A stretch of 64,000 nt of DNA from Vanessa cardui (taxonomy: Eukaryota > Arthropoda > Insecta > Lepidoptera > Nymphalidae), in contig NC_061126.1 of NCBI RefSeq assembly GCF_905220365.1, forward strand, positions 13,826,001 to 13,890,000, read 5' to 3'. Positions 43,521 to 54,840 of this stretch are shown one piece after another. Each line of letters begins with the position of its first letter. Within the stretch, counting starts at the first letter, position 1. The notes under the pieces were generated by a model. The model was not told the DNA's origin. It ran no database searches and worked only from the letters and a program-made list of their open reading frames with translations. The position numbers were made by a program, and so were the translations under genes.

Positions 43521-44590
43521 GTGCGATAAAAAAAAAACAAGTTCTAATTAAACTTTTTGATGTGTCGACGGATACACAAACCACAAATAGTTTGGAAGTA
43601 CAAATGTTCTGTAGTAGTTCTGTTATATTTATTCTTACCCATAAAACAGCCAAAAAGAGTTCTGCCAGGCGATTCTGCAAAAACCACATTAGGATTTGAA
43701 ACAGTTTTCATTTCTTAACTCATATCGAAACGACCTTGAATGGAAAAATATTTGGTATTCCGCAACGATAAGTCAAATCATGTGAAGCGAAAACTGTGAA
43801 GCGAGATGCTAGTGCAAACACTTCAATTACCGATTTTTTAAAAATCATTCCCGATTAGAAATTTCTATTAAACTAATGATTTGAAAAATAAATGACGTCA
43901 TGATTCATGCTAAATATATTATAAATAATTTATTTTATAGTTTAAAATAATTTATAACGCAAAATCAGAAATATTTTATTAATATCTGGCTGAAGACAGA
44001 TTACCTTTGCGTAAAATTTTGTCAAAAAAAGTATAAATGTCAACATAAATGTTTAACATTAATATTTAATAATAAAATATCAAGTAAATATAGTAAATTG
44101 CTATTAAACAAAGAATTTAATTGAATCGAAAGTTTATCCGTAACTACTTTTAATCACTACCGTTTAGATTTATTATGGAATTCTAATGATGAAGTAAGTA
44201 CCTACATACCTATTTATTTTCTATGTTCGGAATACAATAATCCCAAAAATTTAATTATATAATTTTTACGTTATAAACACTGGTCATTAAATATATGCCT
44301 AATGCCTATAATTGTATATTAACTGTAATTATAAATTCTCAACTTAATTAGAAAGCATCCTGATGGTGCTACTCCTAAAAGTTGTACTACATAATATACA
44401 AACAATGTAATATACATCTACTAGTTTGAGTAATTATTTAAGTCTAATTTGGTTGATTCAGACGAATGTTCAGACATTCAGTAAATAATGTATATAATTT
44501 AGTATGTAATACAATTCACATATGTATGTTATTTTTCAGCTTCTTTATAATATGATTAATGTGTTTTTAATACTATTTTATTTATTTTAG
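43521..44590. other. no recognised repeat; AT-rich
   Basis: An 84-codon plus frame at 43445-43699 starts in the transposon and has no motif. A good donor-like GAA|GTAAGTACC lies at 44188, but its phase does not fit the exon candidate at 44591. Confidence 0.4.
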
Positions 44591-44742
44591 TGATACCATT
44601 GATGCTCACAGCATACCAGCATGGCAGAAAAACATGTGATAATACAGGAATAGCATCTATAGATTCTATCATTTCTACACAAAATGATCCATATTTTAAC
44701 GAGGGAGGAAAACATATTTGGGATTTGAATATGAAACATTAA
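44591..44742 (+). CDS. candidate 3' coding exon, unknown protein
   Basis: A T-rich stretch ending TTTATTTATTTTAG (44577-44590) looks like a splice acceptor. From 44593 there are 49 sense codons and then TAA at 44740-44742: IPLMLTAYQHGRKTCDNTG..., ending DPYFNEGGKHIWDLNMKH. The composition (P, H, W, C, G, D, balanced charge) is protein-like in a very AT-rich setting, and no known repeat overlaps. No start is obvious, though ATG at 44602 is in frame. I do not recognise the protein and found no in-phase upstream exon. It could be a chance frame. Confidence 0.3.
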
Positions 44743-47215
44743 AAAATTTTACACATTCTGTTGTTTTATTATTTATGCAATACTGTTTTTGTACATATAG
44801 AAATACAAATTATTATCATTACAGTATCTGTTTATTACAATGGTCTTCAAATAAGAAAATATTACAATTAGATTAGTAAAGTAACTGACATTTAATAATT
44901 CATTACACTTAATTTAAATAAATAATTGAAATACAAACATACCTAATTGGAATATATTCATTTAATAAGTTATTTTTATATTAAATAACATTAATAGAAT
45001 AGTGTACATTATCTAACATTTAACAATTTATAACACTTCATTTTATTAAATAGTTAAAATATTTGCAATGTCTATACTATTTTTTTTTTATTAACACACT
45101 TATTCATGTTTGTACTAGTTGTATTTTATCAGAATTTCTTATTTTGTCTTTTCCTTTAAAATGTAATATATTCCACTGACTTGAAATACATGTAATATTT
45201 TTTTGTTTTATTATTATTAAATATCCTAATATGTGTTAGACACAACAGTATGCAGGAATCCAGCTTCTTAAATTAGAAAAGAAATTGAAATTCAATTCAA
45301 GTATCTACTTATTGTTCTTAAATCTTTACCATGAAGCATCAATTTGTCCGTGTAGTTTGTATGGTATCTGGTTGTAATAAATTATATCTGTTTACCTATA
45401 ATTTATATATGTAAATATATTTTCTAGTAAGATATTATTGACTTAGCTGTAGTCTTATATAAATGTATGCAATCCATCTGAAATAGAATGATAATAAATT
45501 GATATGTTAATTAGAAGGAACTAATACCCTTAATATAATAATCAGCATTATTATATGTTAAAGAAAAACTGTGTAAAATTGTAAACCTCAGATCAAGGCC
45601 TTTACAGCATAAAGGTTTTTGATAATTTTCTATATATTATTAGATCTTAAATTCTTAATTGACAATGAATTATTAGTAATTCGTAGATGCGAGATAAATA
45701 TTACTTCATTTTCTTAATGATTAAAAGTAAGATCTACTTAGGTATGCTTACGTTAGGATACATTCTCCGAGTGATAATATCATGCCAAGGTAGTTTTATT
45801 TGGTCCGAAGATACATTATTAATAGATCACATTGATTTACAGTTTTCGCTTAAGCCTTCCGCCACCTTTGATCTACTTTTAATTTGACGTATTTAGCCGA
45901 GATTAGTTTCATTTTTTAATTTCGAAATCGAGATATAGAATGCCAATTAATGTCAAATAATACAGTTCTCACTGAAACTAGTTCGTATTACTTTCAATCT
46001 CACAAAACGGCGCTAGTGTAGATTTAATTCGAGTTTGCTGAATGCCAAATAGAGTTTTCATTAGAAATCCCACATATGGAGTCGAAAAATGGGTTTCGGA
46101 ATCGCCCAGCTGATCTGAATCTCCTAATATTATTATAGGTTGCTAGATAAGGACCAGTGATCTAGGTTACGTAATTTTTTATCTTAAAGGACTAAAGAGC
46201 AGTTCATTATAAAGTTCTCTAATCCCCTTTCACACAGCCTTTCCAAGAGAAAAGTAATTAAAGTTAACCCTTTGTGTGAACTTGAAGTGAGCCCGGCTTT
46301 TTAATAGCCGCAAAGTCGTTCGACGGCTTTTTGGAAGGTATTCAATTCTACACGAGGAATCGAAGTATTGGATGCAATTCAAATAAAATCTTACGTCCAA
46401 CCACTATCCGGTTTCCTTTCCATTGAGCAAGGTTCTAAAGTATGTGAATGATTTTAAATAAACAACATTTTTAATTTTTTTTTCTGTGTTAGCAAAGTGA
46501 CACCTAATGGATGGCCAGTATTAACATTCAGTAAAATGAAAAAAAGGTTGTTCCTCTTTATTTTAAATTTACTGTAAGAAGTTAAAATATTAAAATAAAT
46601 AAATTGGCAAACGGTTTTATTGTTGTTTCTCTTTTTTATAATATAAATTAAACGAATGACGAAAAGGCTGTGGGATAGGCTGTGGGCCCATAAACGTTTC
46701 ATCTTCATTGACCTCCATGAGTATAAACATTATCTTTGTGCTGATTTTTTTAAAATAGGTATAGAACGGCTTTGTGATGACCCCTATGCCTTTACGTTTG
46801 TTTAAATTTATTTAGATTATCTTACATCGAGGAGTATCGGAAAAATCCAAATTTCATTGGCAATTTTCTGTCGTTCTGTACGGGCTTTGAAATACTATTA
46901 GAGGTTTTCGAAGGTATTTTCGAGGGTAATTTTAACATTCGATCGAAATTTTCCTGAACGATTTTCAACCGTCGCAACGAATATCCTACCATTTCCGACA
47001 ATCCCTTAATCCGATGGTAATCCGATACGATTAGAGTGAAATCTGACCCATCGATTTACGTGTTTTTAATGGCAGTTAAGGTTTACGGTTTACACCGCCA
47101 CGTAATATTGGTTTTTCTGAGATTTACAAGACAGAAAAATTGGACACCTGAACCGAGATTAGAACCTTGGAATTTTCAGCCACTGATCCAATAAGATGAT
47201 TATCATCACATTAAG
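44743..47215. other. longest repeat-poor stretch
   Basis: I recognise none of the repeat families in about 2.5 kb. 44743-45650 is extremely AT-rich. 45890-46420 and 46790-47180 are less AT-rich and look like unique, possibly constrained non-coding DNA (for example AAAGTCGTTCGACGGCTTT at 46311). The 66-codon frame at 45687-45887 and the 84-codon minus frame at 46454-46708 have no motif. No promoter can be supported. Confidence 0.4.
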
Positions 47216-47480
47216 TGAGCCGACATGGCCCAGTGGTTGGATCGGGTGCATCGTAACCAATGATTGCGAGTTCAAATTCAGGCAAGCACCACTGAATTTC
47301 ATCTCATGCTCGGCGGTGAAGGAAAACGTGAGGAATCCTAAATGTGTCTAATTTCATAGAAATTCCAACAACCCGCATTGGAACTGCGTGGTGGAATATG
47401 TTACAAAAAACCTTTTCAAAGGGCCAGGAGGCCTTAGCCCAGCTGTGGGATATTTTAAAGGCTATTGTTGTTGTTTTGTT
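47216..47480 (+). mobile_element. SINE-A, GTT-tail subgroup
   Basis: TGAGCCGACATGGCCCAGTGG head, a decayed B box (GAGTTCAAATTC), CTCGGCGGTGAAGGAAAACG body and GGCCTTAGCCCAGCTGTGGG 3' block with tail GGCTATTGTTGTTGTTTTGTTG. Confidence 0.9.
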
Positions 47481-47839
47481 GTAAGTGATACGATCACTTA
47501 TCTTGTACTGTAAAGGAAACCTATTTTTTACGTACAAAACTCTACAATTCCTAGCCTGCCAAGATAAGGGCAGTTTATGCATTGCGGTGAAATTTATTAC
47601 TGATGTAGCGAGAACCTTTTTTTGTAGGCTTACGCTTCAGAATACCGAGCTCTGTACACAGAACATAAATAACTGGACCATCTTTTAATACTGGAATAAA
47701 TTATAAAATAGTCTACGTGTTTATGTCCTGTAGAAGTTGTAGTTAAGTTTGTTTTTACGCACACATTAATTATCGTTTCTACTTTTTGTGTTATGTATCA
47801 TATAATGTTAGTATTTACTTACATGTGACACAATGTGTA
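47481..47839. other. no gene seen
   Basis: Frames of 67-92 codons near here overlap the SINE or lack motifs. Confidence 0.4.
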
Positions 47840-47930
47840 ATGTAGCTTCACTTAATACAGTTTATTAAATGAGACGAAAGTCCTTGTAAAAACCTTGAAT
47901 AAAGAATATAGAATTGAATAAGAATAAAAT
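47840..47930 (+). mobile_element. LINE-C 3' tail relic
   Basis: GTAGCTTCACTTAATACAG, GAGACGAAAGTCCTTGTAAAA and CTTGAATAAAGAATATAG, ending at the usual 3' terminus. Short and decayed. Confidence 0.65.
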
Positions 47931-48545
47931 ATTTCTTGATGATATCGTAATTGATTTCGGTCATTGTCGTCGTTCTTAAAAAAGTCAATGTCCATTATCA
48001 TTTCAGCACATTTTATTTTTAATAGAAATTCAAAAATTGCTGTCATCATAATAGACATAAAAAGACAAACCAACTACGCGCTACGTGTTATTATTATAGA
48101 AGACAAGTGCGAGCGCAAACATAGGTGTACTTAATATTGGGTCACTCTCATAATCCGATGAAACGGAATATCCCATGACAAATCATGATTGGAAAGAGTT
48201 TTGACCAACAGTTTTACGAGCATTTCGAGGCACGAGAGTGTACATGCTGTCAATGTTTCAGATTCCAAGCCATTCCTGAGAATTTTTGATAGAAAAACAT
48301 AATGATTTTTCAACGGCCCGAACTCACGTTTGTATAAGGAAGACAAATCCGGTATTTGATGTAGACACTTATGAGACTGTGGCTAATGTTTATATATTAA
48401 TATATAAATTGATGCAAAGAGAGTTCTCCTGGGTCGAAGAACAACATTTAACTTATTAGGTTGGCCCAAAGTTCTATATATATAGCATAAAATCTCCATA
48501 TAGACATTTTGAATGTTATTAAATTTAAAAGCTGGTATTACCCTG
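47931..48545. other. no gene seen
   Basis: Three short minus frames (71-82 codons) without motifs. CACTCTCATAATCCGATGAAACGG at 48143 resembles CACACTCATAATCTGATGGGACGG at 23224, so an old repeat may be present. Confidence 0.35.
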
Positions 48546-48775
48546 ACAGAACATACCATCCATACTAAGATTATAAATGCGAAAGGATGTCTGTTAAGAT
48601 GTCTCAGCCAAACCAATGAATCGATATTCATGAAAATTTAATTTTGAAGCTTGAATCTCACCATCAGGTTGCCCATTTGCTCGTCCGCCAACCTATACCA
48701 TAAAAAAAGATGTCAAAAAGGTCAAGCAGACTTTATAAAATGAATTGGACGCAGATGAAGCCGCGGTTTCAGCTA
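48546..48775 (+). mobile_element. family H repeat with an embedded SINE-G end
   Basis: CATACTAAGATTATAAATGCG opens and GATGAAGCCGCGGTTTCAGC followed by TAGTAA closes an H-type repeat on the plus strand. Between them, CTCACCATCAGGTTGCCCAT then CTCGTCCGCCAACCTATACC and an A run (48656-48710) is a SINE-G 3' end, apparently inserted. Confidence 0.6.
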
Positions 48776-48956
48776 GTAATTTATATATTAATACGCGTTG
48801 AGAATACGGCGTACTCTTCTTAAGGATATTGCGCAAGAAGTGTGAAATTAAGAATTTTAAGATTATACGGAGGAGAGCAAAAAGCGAAAATGAATGTATA
48901 TGTATGCTATAAATATATCTTATTGACTTACTTATAATCATTTATTAACATAAGAA

Positions 48957-49168
48957 TTAATAACATTAAATGCTTAAATATATACAAATATGACCTAAAA
49001 CTAGTTACTGTATAAATCTTGACCGCGTGGAATGGTGGCAAGAATGCCAGCATCATTTCCCCGTCGAATCGCAATTCCGATCCTCAGGGCAAAAAACGGA
49101 CCAGCCCTCCTGTCAACAGTGGAGGCAATGAGGAGAGGTGTTATATTTTTGATGAAAAACAAAAAACC
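48957..49168 (-). pseudogene. RLE-LINE 3' end with coding remnant
   Basis: Minus strand: AATTAATAACATTAAATGCT (3' terminus), CTAAAACTAGTTACTG, ATCTTGACCGCGTGGAATGG, CCCGTCGAATCGCAATTCCG, ATCCTCAGGGCAAAAAACGG, CAGCCCTCCTGTCAACAGTG, GAGGCAATGAGGAGAGGTGT. Covers about the last 45 codons with few changes. Confidence 0.8.
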
Positions 49169-49194
49169 CAATATTAATTAATATATATAAGTCT

Positions 49195-49372
49195 ATATAA
49201 TAATATTATAAATGTGCAAGTAATTGTCTAGTCTATCGCTCTTTCACGACCAAACCGCTGAACTGAATTTAATGAAATTTGTTATGAAACAAACTTGAAT
49301 TCTAAGAAAGGACATAGGCTTCTTTTTTGCCCAAAATATCAACCAAGACACTAAACCGCGGACGACTATTAG
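49195..49372 (+). mobile_element. family H repeat (Helitron-like)
   Basis: TAATAATATTATAAATGTGC opens; GCTCTTTCACGACCAAACCG, AATTTAATGAAATTTGTTAT, GAAACAAACTTGAATTCTAA, AGAAAGGACATAGGCTTC follow; it closes ACCGCGGACGACTATTAGTAA. Confidence 0.65.
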
Positions 49373-49904
49373 TAATGAATAAAATAAACGATTCATAGTC
49401 TACGTTATATACTATATATTGTTTTTATATAACAATTAGTTCAAAAGAAATCGTGGAAGTTATTTTTTTAAACTTATATAAGACACATAAATTGCTAAAG
49501 GAAAAAGTGAATCGGTCCCTTGTGAAAAATTAAACTACCAACCAGCATTATATATAAATTGTCTGAAGTTAAATTAAAACATATTTTACTAAACATACCT
49601 ATAATACTATCTACTTAGCCAATTTTCAGCAAGTACAGTTTATTCAATCAATACAAAATAATTTAATAATTACATTGACGATAGCAAATAATAATATGTG
49701 TTCTAGAACAGCAATTACAACTCATATAATTGTGTGGTAACACTCGTGCGTTAATTAATTATTCAGTTGTCATTTGTAATTAGATAAATATGAGTTATTT
49801 AATCAATAAATTAATAACCTATAATGTTTTACTGATCGTATATGCATCATTTTAACCAATTTAAAATATTACTGTAATACGCATACCATTTTTTTTAAGT
49901 TTTG
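49373..49904. other. no gene seen
   Basis: AT-rich. Confidence 0.4.
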
Positions 49905-50160
49905 CAGACCACCTTGATGTCCGAAAATTCAAAATAGCGCGATTTTTAAGACATTTTCTGTCTCGTACAACCACTCTCTGGAACCAGCTTTCGCCGGCGA
50001 TTTTTCGCACCGACTTTGGAACCTTCAAGAAAAGAACGTACTCCTTTCTTAAAGGCCGCCAACAACCTGCAAGCGCCCGGGTGCGGATGTCCATGGGCGG
50101 TAGTAATCACCTTCCAGCAGGTGAGCCTCGTGGTCGTTTCCTACCTATAACATAAAAAAA
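49905..50160 (+). pseudogene. Jockey-type LINE 3' end
   Basis: From about 49909 a plus frame reads RFLRHFLSRTTTLWNQLSP, then FRTDFGTFKKRTYSFLKGRQ, and runs to a stop at 50150-50152. This is the extreme C-terminus of a lepidopteran Jockey-superfamily reverse transcriptase (the LWNxLP and FKKRxYSFLKGR motifs). The GGATGTCCATGGGCGGTAGT, AGGTGAGCCTCGTGGTCG and A-rich tail are the usual 3' end. About 80 codons survive without a break. Confidence 0.75.
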
Positions 50161-50855
50161 TCCTAACTTTACATATGCGATAGGCTACCTGTTACAAAGT
50201 TAGCAAGCGTGAACCCCAAGAACGGAGATAGGGTACCTTTTTTATTCTTCAGGGACTTGTTGGGATAACCTGTAATATATAAAGGTGTAGAAGAATTTTT
50301 TTATTCAATTGATTCCACGCGAACAACATCTTTGTAGTATACGGTACGGTTAAGAGAAATTGTTATACCCTTCTTAAGAATATTATTGCAAGCACGAAAT
50401 AGACATTTAGCACTTTACGAAGAATAAGAACAAAAGGCGAAAATGTATATTCTACGTCATAATATCGTCTATGTCATAATATCTGTCATCCCATGTCATA
50501 ATATCGAAATTTAATTGTATTTTTTATTGTAAATATGATTTAGTTTCGCCCAGTCAAATATCTTTTTTAACACTTTTAAATAATTTGAAAATTAGTTCAT
50601 TGAAAATTAAGAATTATGCCATTTAAGCGTTTTTGGTAGTCTTAGATAGTCTCCTAAACTTTTATATTTTTCCCATTTACGAAATATTAAATGTAATTCA
50701 TTGGAATTTAAAATTATGTATTCTATGATGTTAAGGGTCATTTTTTAATAATGAATTACCGTCGAGCTCGGACTAATAAGTGACCACTAGTATATATAAA
50801 TATAATGCAAGGTAATACGACCATACATACGTTCATACGATATACGACAATATAT
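50161..50855. other. no gene seen
   Basis: AT-rich. TCATAATATCG-type units (TGTCATAATATC) occur three times at 50455-50500. Confidence 0.4.
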
Positions 50856-51075
50856 AATGACAACCTCCATGGTCGAGTGGTATGTACACTGCCACTCTGA
50901 GGTCCTGGGTTCGATTCCCGGCCGAGTCGATATAGATTACCATTAGTTTTCTACGTTGTTTTGGGTCTGGGTGTATGTGGTACCGTCGTTACTTCTGATT
51001 TCCATAACACAAGTGCTTCAGCTACTTACATTGGGATCAGAGTAATGTATGTGATGTTGTCTCATATTTATATTT
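50856..51075 (+). mobile_element. SINE-B copy
   Basis: ATGACAACCTCCATGGTCGA head, shortened A-to-B interval, B box GGGTTCGATTCCC, GTTTTGGGTCTGGGTGTATG body, ATTGGGATCAGAGTAATGTA and GATGTTGTCTCATATTTATA tail. Confidence 0.9.
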
Positions 51076-51564
51076 ATTAATACATACGTATATAGAATAT
51101 GTCACAGACGACTCTTTGTTTGTTTTTTTTTTTTGGTTTTTATTTGTGTCAAAGAGGCACTGGTAATTTCGCCAATGTCACTTGTGAATCACTTTGTATT
51201 ATAGTCATTAAAATTGTCATGATTTTTTAAATATACTTAAATATAATTTGAATTCGAATAATAATATTTAGTACGGCTTTAATTTTTAAGTACGTTTTTG
51301 TTTGAAATAACATTTATTATACTAGCGGCAAGATACGATGGCCGTTTTGACACATTAAAAAAGTGATGTGAAATGTATGTAAATTAATTACCGATATAAT
51401 ATATTAAAATCTTTGTTTTTTGCAAGTAATTTAATTCAAGTTTTTGTTGCAAGTAGTATCTGATTAAAAAAGTTTAAAAAAAAAAATATAAAATAAGTTT
51501 AAGTAATATATTCGAACCAAATCAATTTAAATCAAAAATTGGAATTAGAATGAATAACTTTATA
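51076..51564. other. no gene seen
   Basis: AT-rich; a homopolymer T run near 51123. Confidence 0.4.
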
Positions 51565-52400
51565 AAAGCTTTATAATTGATAGTATAGGAAGATCCGCCC
51601 AAGCTCTCGAAGATGCATTTATGGCCTTAGAAAATGCCTCAAATCCTGCTGGACTCCACGTCAATACTGATAAGACCAAATACATGAACGCTTCAAAACT
51701 CCAGCGAGAACACCTACCGCAAGTCACCTTTGGTGACAAGAACTTTGAAAAAGTTGACTAGTTCGTGTATTTGGGCTCCCTAATAACAAGCAGCAATGAA
51801 ATAGCTGTAGAAATAAATCGACGACTTATTGCCGCGAATAGATGCTACTTCGGCCTTCTTCGCTATTTACGATCCAAACTCTTATCAAGAAGAATTAAAA
51901 TACTTCTTTACAAGACCTTGCTTAGACCCATATTAATCTATACATCAGAAACGTGGGTTCTGAGCAAAAGAAGTGAGGAGATGCTGCTTGTTTTTGAGCG
52001 CAAAGTACTGAGACGCATATGGACAGGACCGTATATACGGTCCTGTCCTTGAGAACGATCGGTGGCGCATAAGATACAACCACGAGCTGTATGCCCTGTA
52101 TGCCGAGCCAAATGTGGTTGGACACATAAAAATTGGACGTTTGAGGTAGGCTGGTCACATGCAACGCATGGATAACACCAGAATGCCTAAACTACTTGCA
52201 GAAAGCCAACCAGAGGGTCGCAGAAACCCAGGAAGACCAAAGCTTAGATGGCAAGATGGTGTTAATAAGGACGCAAGAACTGCGGGAATTTCGGACTGGA
52301 AAACAACATCTCTCGATAGAAAAGTCTGGAGAGACCTACTTGACCAGGCCGAGGCCCACAAGAGGCTGTAGCGCCAGAGATAATGATGATGATGAACTTT
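51565..52400 (+). pseudogene. RTE-type LINE reverse transcriptase, C-terminal relic
   Basis: Translation follows the RTE clade C-terminus: DSIGRSAQALEDAFMALE, VNTDKTKYM, FVYLGSLITS, RRLIAANRCYFGLLRYLRSK, YKTLLRPILIYTSETWVLSK, ERKVLRRI, then in the next frame LENDRWRIRYNHELYALY, AGHMQRMDNTRMPKLLA, GRRNPGRPKLRW and DQAEAHKRL. Damage: a TAG before FVYLG at 51759-51761, a 16-bp insertion with frameshift near 52028, and a TAG in place of Trp at 52147-52149. The 3' end is a (GATGAT)n run at 52380-52395, typical of RTE elements. The polymerase core is missing, so only the end of ORF2 was copied or kept. Confidence 0.88.
52021..52048. repeat. 28-bp perfect palindrome from a templated insertion
   Basis: Left half GGACAGGACCGTAT, right half its exact reverse complement. 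It sits at the frameshift of the RTE relic. Removing 16 bp restores the flanking frame relation, so the left half was copied in inverted orientation from the neighbouring strand. Confidence 0.95.
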
Positions 52401-53809
52401 ATAAAAGACATTACATACAAGAAACAAATTGATACAAAAAAGAAACCAAAAACACTAGTGGCTATATTTAATCGGATTCGTCTATACTGCTTTCACTCTC
52501 ACTGCTATCGTCACTTACATTAATTTTAAGTTCATTTTCTAAAATATTATCTATTTTCACATTTATTTCATAATCGTTAAAAAGTTATCTTCGCGGTACC
52601 TTAATATTTGTAGTTTAGAAATCACATTCGATAAATTTTATGACTAACTGCACGTCATTATTGACAATAAAGAACAACAATTTGCTCCTTTGATGTAATT
52701 ATTTATTAAATACGAAACTTCATGAGCGGGCAAACGTCAAAACGAACATAACGGCCATCATAGCGTGCCGCTACTATAGTATAATTATTGATTCGGTTAT
52801 CGACACCGTATTGGGACTCCCGTCACTTCCTCCCGTGCCGTGGTGCGGCAGGGCAGAAGAAAGCTAGATTGGTGGATGGGCGGTAAAAGGATATAATTAT
52901 ATACAATAAGCGGATAAATAATATATGTATCGATTGGTAAATTAATATACTGACATAAATTAATGTTATGTGAGTAGTTTTATTACATAATATTGTTATT
53001 TTAATCAGCGTTGACATATACCGGGGAGCTTGCAGGCGCGTGCCGGCCTTTAAGGATTTCTGAGCTAAGCTACTTCTTTTAACAAATGCATGTGATGTAT
53101 AAGATAGTGATGTGACTTCAATCTTATGCAATAGAAGAGATACCAAGCGTTTATCGTACAATTTTATTTACTGTCGCAATTATTTGGACCTCATGATTCG
53201 TAGTCGTATAAGCAAAACCTATCAACGAGGCTGTTCACAGTTATTGAATACCAATTTACTTTTCAGCTTACAACAAGTAGAATGTAGGCCACGAGAATTT
53301 ATAACACTGATAAGAGGTTTCGGTACCACTTTGAAAAATGATTTTAGTTATCAATTTTCTAGGGTTTGTATTTTTAAATTTGGCCTAGCATGTTTCATGA
53401 AACGTAATCTATCAAGTCATATATATTTTTTTTATATGTTGCAATTTCGTAGTAGTTATTAGTTCGGGATGATAAAATAAAATATTTTTTAACAATAATC
53501 CTCTCTATATTTCTTTACAGTGCCCATCCATCAGCGCAATCATCCAATTGTTTTCTAATGACAGCTCAATAATGTTTAAAACAAGAAATAGTGTTAAATA
53601 CCAGTATTAAATGTTATGCCATATAAAATAATATTAATTAAAATTCTACAAATTATTGATCAATTACTTACAATAATAATTGTATAAATAATAAAGTAAA
53701 TTTAATAGGTTCTGTTATATTTATAATATGTTATAATAATGTCATGTAATTAATTGTATTGAATGAAATAGTATAACACCGCATTGGAGGTTAACATTAT
53801 TCGCTAATA
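52401..53809. other. intergenic; LINE scrap at 53018-53066
   Basis: On the minus strand, 53018-53066 reads AAATCCTTAAAGGCCGGCAC then GCGCCTGCAAGCTCCCCGG, like the FLKGR end of Jockey-type LINEs. A GC-richer patch at 52800-52865 (CTCCCGTCACTTCCTCCCGTG) is unassigned. Frames of 112 (minus, 52823-53161) and 116 codons (plus, 53112-53462) overlap each other and show no motif; I do not call them genes. Confidence 0.4.
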
Positions 53810-53950
53810 ATATACTTCAAAGTATTCTTTATTGAAATGACCTCTTACAAGAACTAACGTCGACATCTTAAAATATTAAAATGAACGTAAAGTTACTACT
53901 GGTTCAGAATATAAAATCTACCGACAGAAACAAAAAATAAGAACTTACTC
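53810..53950 (-). mobile_element. LINE-C 3' tail relic
   Basis: Minus strand: CAAAGTATTCTTTATTGAAA at the 3' end, AAGTTACTACTGGTTCAGAA and AATCTACCGACAGAAACAAA. Decayed. Confidence 0.6.
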
Positions 53951-54348
53951 TCATCAATAAAATATATTTATATGGCCTATATAGAAATTAATGAATATCA
54001 GCTGTACGCTTGTAAAGTTTAAGTACGACAAAGATCACATAATATGATAAATTCATAAATAAATAGGTTTTTCGAATTTAAATGAAATATTAAATCCATA
54101 TAGTATTATGTCATGTCCACTTTAGTCCAAAGTCATTCACAGTAGATACAATAGGTCTCTCCATCATCTAAATATCGACCTACTTCGAGCTACTATTTGC
54201 TACTAAAGGGTGCCAAGCCCTGCCCTCTTTTCTCGGATCGTCATCAAGCTTAGTTTTGACATATTTCAACTTGGTTTCCAGTCGAAGCACCAATATTGTG
54301 ATTATATATAAAATATAAGTAAAATACTTTTAAATTATATGTACATTA
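53951..54348. other. no gene seen
   Basis: AT-rich, without recognised repeats. Confidence 0.4.
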
Positions 54349-54664
54349 CGATCCATATAACAACAACAACAGCCACAAATTCTCACCGCTGAGCTAAGGC
54401 CTCCTCTCCCTGTGAGGAGAAGGTTTGGAACATATTCCACCACGCTGTTCCAATGTTGGTGGAATACACATGTGGCAGAATTTCTATGAAATTTGTCACA
54501 TGCAGGTTTCCTCACGATGTTTTCCTTCACCACTGAGCACAAGATGAATTATAAAGACAAATTAAGCACTTGAAACAGCGGTGCTTGCCTGGGTTTGAAC
54601 CCGCAGTCATCGGTTACGATGCGAGTGTTCTAAGCACTGGGCCATCTCGACTCCGATCGATATA
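54349..54664 (-). mobile_element. SINE-A with imperfect 11-bp TSD
   Basis: CGATCCATATA (54349-54359) and CGATCGATATA (54654-54664) flank a full-length minus-strand copy. (CAA)n tail, CACCGCTGAGCTAAGGCCTC, CATATTCCACCACGCTGTTC, then head with GGGTTTGAACCC and CACTGGGCCATCTCGACTCC. GTT-tail subgroup. Confidence 0.9.
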
Positions 54665-54709
54665 TTATATTTTATTTTTTAACTATGTTATTGTGCAATG
54701 TGTCTATTG

Positions 54710-54840
54710 ACTATGGATTTTTGCCGGTTTTTCTCAGGTTAGGGTATTTTCTATTCCGAAACCGTGGTAGTGTTTAATTTCACAATCAATATGTAAGTGT
54801 AATGCTAATGTATTGAATAAAGGAATTTGATTATTTCTAT
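54710..54840 (+). mobile_element. LINE-C 3' tail, degenerate
   Basis: TTTTTGCCGGTTTTTCTCAGG, CTATTCCGAAACCGTGGTAG, TTTAATTTCACAATCAATAT and TTGAATAAAGGAATTTGATT follow the tail order, with clear divergence; may be a related sub-family. Confidence 0.55.

Noticed and set aside
44100..44195. Upstream exon for the 44.6 kb candidate (donor GAA|GTAAGTACC)
   Set aside because: The only open frame before this donor ends in phase 0, whereas the candidate exon needs one extra base before TG; also there is no start codon.
52823..53462. Two overlapping frames of 112 (minus) and 116 codons (plus)
   Set aside because: No motif, partly over a LINE scrap, low-complexity composition in the AT-rich parts; neither is better supported than the other.
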